DNA of 64,000 nt from Synechococcus sp. BL107 (GTDB lineage: Bacteria > Cyanobacteriota > Cyanobacteriia > PCC-6307 > Cyanobiaceae), in NCBI RefSeq assembly GCF_000153805.1, contig NZ_DS022298.1, positions 1,161,434 to 1,225,433 of the forward strand, written 5' to 3'. Shown here one piece after another: positions 62,045 to 64,000 of the stretch; the first letter of the stretch is position 1, and each line of letters starts with the position of its first letter. The notes under the pieces were generated by a model. It was not told where the DNA came from and made no database searches. It saw only the letters and a list, made by a program, of their open reading frames with translations. The position numbers were made by a program, and so were the translations under genes.

Positions 62045-62674
62045 TTGCTGGTGGCCGCCAACCCCCAGGAGGCTCTGACCTCCGCACAACAGGAGTTGTA
62101 CGACTGGCTCGCCGATTACATCGGCACCCATCGCCATAGCCCTTCGATTCGTCAGATGATGCAAGCCATGGGCTTGCGGTCTCCAGCTCCAGTGCAGAGT
62201 CGCTTGCGCCATCTCCAACAGAAAGGTTGGATCACTTGGCAAGAAGGACAAGCCCGAACGCTGCAATTGCTCGGTGATGTGGCGGCGTCCGTTGGTATTC
62301 CCGTGTTGGGGGCCGTTGCTGCGGGTGGTTTGGTCGACACCTTTGACGATGTGCAAGATCACCTAGACCTGGCGCCAGTTTTAGAAACTCGAGGGTTGTT
62401 TGCCCTAACGGTGAATGGCGATTCGATGGTGGATGCCCATATCGCTGACGGTGATGTGGTGTTGATGGAGCCCGTGATCGACCCACAACGGCTCAGGGAT
62501 GGCACGGTGGTGAGTGCATTGGTTGCTGGCAGCGGCACCACGCTTAAACATTTCCATCGCCAGGGCCCCACCGTTGTGCTGGAGGCAGCTAATCCGGCCT
62601 ATTCCCCGATTGAGTTGCCAGCGGAACAGGTGCAAGTCCAAGGAAAGCTCGTCGCTGTTTGGCGCCAGGTTTAG
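62045..62674 (+). CDS. lexA: LexA repressor
   Basis: A 209-residue SOS repressor. The N-terminal winged helix (EALTSAQQELYDWLADYIGTHRHSPSIRQMMQAMGL) is followed by the cleavage-site region VLGAVAAGG (Ala-Gly bond), the catalytic Ser in VNGDSMVDAHI and Lys in TTLKHFHRQG, so self-cleavage is expected to be possible. TTG 62045 is used; GTG 62051 is equally plausible. A LexA-box-like site lies just upstream. Some cyanobacterial LexA proteins have lost cleavage residues; this one keeps them. Confidence 0.92.
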   Translation: MLVAANPQEALTSAQQELYDWLADYIGTHRHSPSIRQMMQAMGLRSPAPVQSRLRHLQQKGWITWQEGQARTLQLLGDVAASVGIPVLGAVAAGGLVDTFDDVQDHLDLAPVLETRGLFALTVNGDSMVDAHIADGDVVLMEPVIDPQRLRDGTVVSALVAGSGTTLKHFHRQGPTVVLEAANPAYSPIELPAEQVQVQGKLVAVWRQV

Positions 62675-62706
62675 GGGTCTTCACGGTGTAAAGTCCTCAC
62701 GACGAA

Positions 62707-62736
62707 GGATTGCTCGAGGGCAATTCCAACGTTTTT
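62707..62736 (+). terminator. Possible terminator after lexA
   Basis: GGATTGC and GCAATTCC form an imperfect stem (one bulged T) followed after a short gap by TTTTT, just before the tRNA-Ala gene. Confidence 0.35.
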
Positions 62737-62809
62737 GGGGCCATAGCTCAGCTGGTAGAGCCCCTGCATGGCATGCAGGGGGTCAGCGGTTCGAATCCGC
62801 TTGGCTCCA
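62737..62809 (+). tRNA. tRNA-Ala (GGC anticodon)
   Basis: A 73-base tRNA: acceptor stem GGGGCCA with TGGCTCC (one G-T pair), D-arm GCTCAGCTGGTAGAGC, anticodon stem CCTGC/GCAGG with loop ATGGCAT (anticodon GGC, codon GCC), and T-arm GCGGTTCGAATCCGC. No CCA is encoded. Confidence 0.96.
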
Positions 62810-62844
62810 TTTCAAGAATAAACCAGTCACTGACAGGGTTTTTT

Positions 62845-62869
62845 GGCGGCTTTTAAGGGCCGCCTTTTT
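62845..62869 (+). terminator. Rho-independent terminator after tRNA-Ala
   Basis: GGCGGC pairs with GCCGCC across an 8-base loop, followed by TTTTTAA, 36 bases after the tRNA. Confidence 0.85.
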
Positions 62870-62967
62870 AACGCCTAAATGGCTAAATATCACTTTTGAT
62901 GCGCAAAATGGCGGTAAGCGGCTCTGCTGGCACAAAAAGTCGAAACACTCGGTTCAAGTGGGATGTG

Positions 62968-63087
62968 ATGTCTTCACTCTTCAATCGACCCTCGGACATT
63001 CGTCGAGCGCAACAACTGGCCATGACGTCGCTAGTAACACTCGGGACAGCAGTTCTCTTCGGCTTGGTTAGTGCATTGAACTCTTGA
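62968..63087 (+). CDS. Possible 39-residue membrane protein
   Basis: From ATG 62968 (MSSLFNRPSDIRRAQQ) the frame has a basic N-terminus and one hydrophobic helix (AMTSLVTLGTAVLFGLVSALN). An upstream ATG at 62896 would add 24 less convincing residues. No family recognised; a chance frame is possible. Confidence 0.4.
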   Translation: MSSLFNRPSDIRRAQQLAMTSLVTLGTAVLFGLVSALNS

Positions 63088-63128
63088 CAGCAACGCTTTA
63101 TTAGGGCTGTTACTTCATCTTTCTGATT

Positions 63129-63380
63129 GTGTTCAACGCTCTTGGTTCAGTGATGAAATGGCTGTTCCTCAAAAAGCCTGATCAGTCAAAGGAGTCAACG
63201 CTTAAAGAGCGGACTCAGCAGACGGTTCGAGTCGATCAAGTGTCCGAGATTCATCGAGGTCCAAAAGGTGGCTTGTATCGAATCGATGCCAAGGGGAAGA
63301 AGGTTTACCTCAAGGCATCTGAGCAGCCAAAGCAAGGCAAGCCACGTCGAGCGAAACGGAGTCATTCCAAAGCGGCATAA
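63129..63380 (+). CDS. Small basic protein with GPKGGLY motif
   Basis: An 83-residue protein from GTG 63129 (75 from ATG 63153), with a short hydrophobic start, a charged middle and RGPKGGLYRIDAKGKKVYLK (about residues 43-62), followed by a Lys/Arg-rich tail. The G-P-(R/K)-G-G-x-Y...G(K)K-x-Y pattern recalls the PBCV-specific basic adaptor domain seen in chlorella-virus and phage proteins. It is highly basic and may bind nucleic acid or another acidic partner. Function not known. Confidence 0.6.
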   Translation: MFNALGSVMKWLFLKKPDQSKESTLKERTQQTVRVDQVSEIHRGPKGGLYRIDAKGKKVYLKASEQPKQGKPRRAKRSHSKAA

Positions 63381-63435
63381 TTACTATTGGCGAAAGCTCT
63401 GAAAAGTAGAGAAAACTCTTAGCAATTGAGGAAAA

Positions 63436-63531
63436 CTATGTGCTTTCCTTGAAGCCTTCCGCATCATTAGCTCGTACTGCCAACAGCAGTTCTTGCAGCA
63501 GGGCAAGGGTCATCTGAGTGTCGAGTGTCAT
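63436..63531 (-). CDS. Possible 31-residue protein
   Basis: A minus-strand frame reading MTLDTQMTLALLQELLLAVR and ending EGFKEST. It is amphipathic and helix-prone with plausible codon use. No ribosome site of note and no family recognised, so it is tentative. Confidence 0.35.
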   Translation of the reverse strand: MTLDTQMTLALLQELLLAVRANDAEGFKEST

Positions 63532-64000
63532 TGCAGGTGGATGACTGCTTGGAATATCCCCCGCTGCAATAAAAAACCATCTTGCGACGGTGTGATGTTT
63601 ATTTAGTGCCAGGTATCGAATGCCATTTAGGTGTGATTAGGCAGTGATCAAAGAAATAAAAAGCCCTGTTGAGCAAAAGAGCTGTGGATTAGCCGTTCCC
63701 AGCGATGCCATGCAATGCAAGCTGAATGATTGAGGCCCTGGTCTCATCTGATGCGTTGAGCTGTTACTAGTGCCCCCGGATGGTTCTGAGGACTAATCAG
63801 AGTTTGTTCAGTTCATCGTTTACTGCTGCGATGAATAGGGTCCATCGGGGAATGGAGAACCGATGGACTCGCAGCAGGGCTGCAGCTCCCCAAACGGCTC
63901 GGTGGGGCTGCTCCTTGCCGCAAGAGCGCAAACGGAGCTAGTACATCAGAGCTATGCAGCCCGATCTTGTCTGTTGATCATTCAGCGCCCGTCGTGATCA
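63532..64000. other. Intergenic region at the window end
   Basis: No open frame stands out. The part at 63540-63700 is A+T-rich and includes runs such as AATAAAAAGCC. A group of three hairpins lies at 63840-63924 (listed separately). The remaining 70 bases to the window edge hold nothing I can assign; the region may belong to the leader of a gene outside the window. Confidence 0.4.
63840..63924. ncRNA. Three consecutive hairpins, possible structured RNA
   Basis: Stem 1: GTCCATCGG (63840-63848) with CCGATGGAC (63860-63868). Stem 2: GCAGCTCC (63882-63889) with GGGGCTGC (63904-63911), one G-T pair. Stem 3: CTTG with CAAG at about 63914-63924. There is no coding frame and no T-tract at the end. 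Strand is not known. Confidence 0.35.

Noticed and set aside
1-64000. Transposases, integrases, CRISPR arrays, rRNA genes, toxin-antitoxin pairs
   Set aside because: I looked for their typical motifs and repeat patterns and saw none. The only RNA genes found with confidence are three tRNAs.

Overview
The window looks like a chromosomal segment of a marine picocyanobacterium of the Synechococcus 5.1 type. The evidence is a nickel superoxide dismutase with its SodX peptidase, a CpcS/CpeS-type bilin lyase, an Ftn2/ARC6 division protein, the long cyanobacterial ThiE, several cyanobacteria-only families (DUF3611, DUF3122, DUF1517, TIGR03792), a group 2 sigma factor and a near-consensus cyanobacterial LexA box. 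Genes are tightly packed, often with 4-base ATGA/GTGA overlaps, and no transposon, CRISPR array or rRNA operon is visible.

Layout. 1-7.1 kb: a cytosine-deaminase-like enzyme (5' end outside the window), an FAD oxidase, the argD-folC-pentapeptide operon, murA and two tRNA-Leu genes. 7.1-12.4 kb: an rRNA/tRNA methylase, lpd, trpC, then a nickel block (Ni/Co-permease-like protein, sodX, sodN). 12.4-24.6 kb: FKBP, phasin-like protein, lnt, mnmA, sigma factor, pdhA, ftn2, then ffh-rpsP-phoH and a BI-1 family protein. 24.7-37.3 kb: an acetolactate decarboxylase carrying an N-terminal ribbon-helix-helix-like segment, era, a PhyH-type oxygenase, a bilin lyase, a single ORF joining TrmD to IspF, larB, thiamine genes, ribF, surE and pheS.

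37.3-47.6 kb is the accessory region. It has visibly more A+T in many stretches and encodes almost only exported proteins: a phenol-MetA-type outer-membrane protein, four DUF1254/DUF1214 proteins (two tandem lipoproteins and two longer secreted ones), another predicted beta-barrel and a secreted beta-propeller. Strong terminators delimit parts of it. This is the best candidate for an undescribed envelope system.

47.7-64 kb: nadK with an atypical response regulator, DUF192, cobL, a sulfotransferase / small protein / GH116 glycosidase cluster facing an AraC regulator, DUF3122-ribD, a potassium channel, an SRAP protein, ftsH, argF, lexA, tRNA-Ala, small ORFs (one with a GPKGGLY-type basic motif) and a terminal intergenic stretch with three consecutive hairpins. 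All function calls come from reading motifs by eye; no database search was run.
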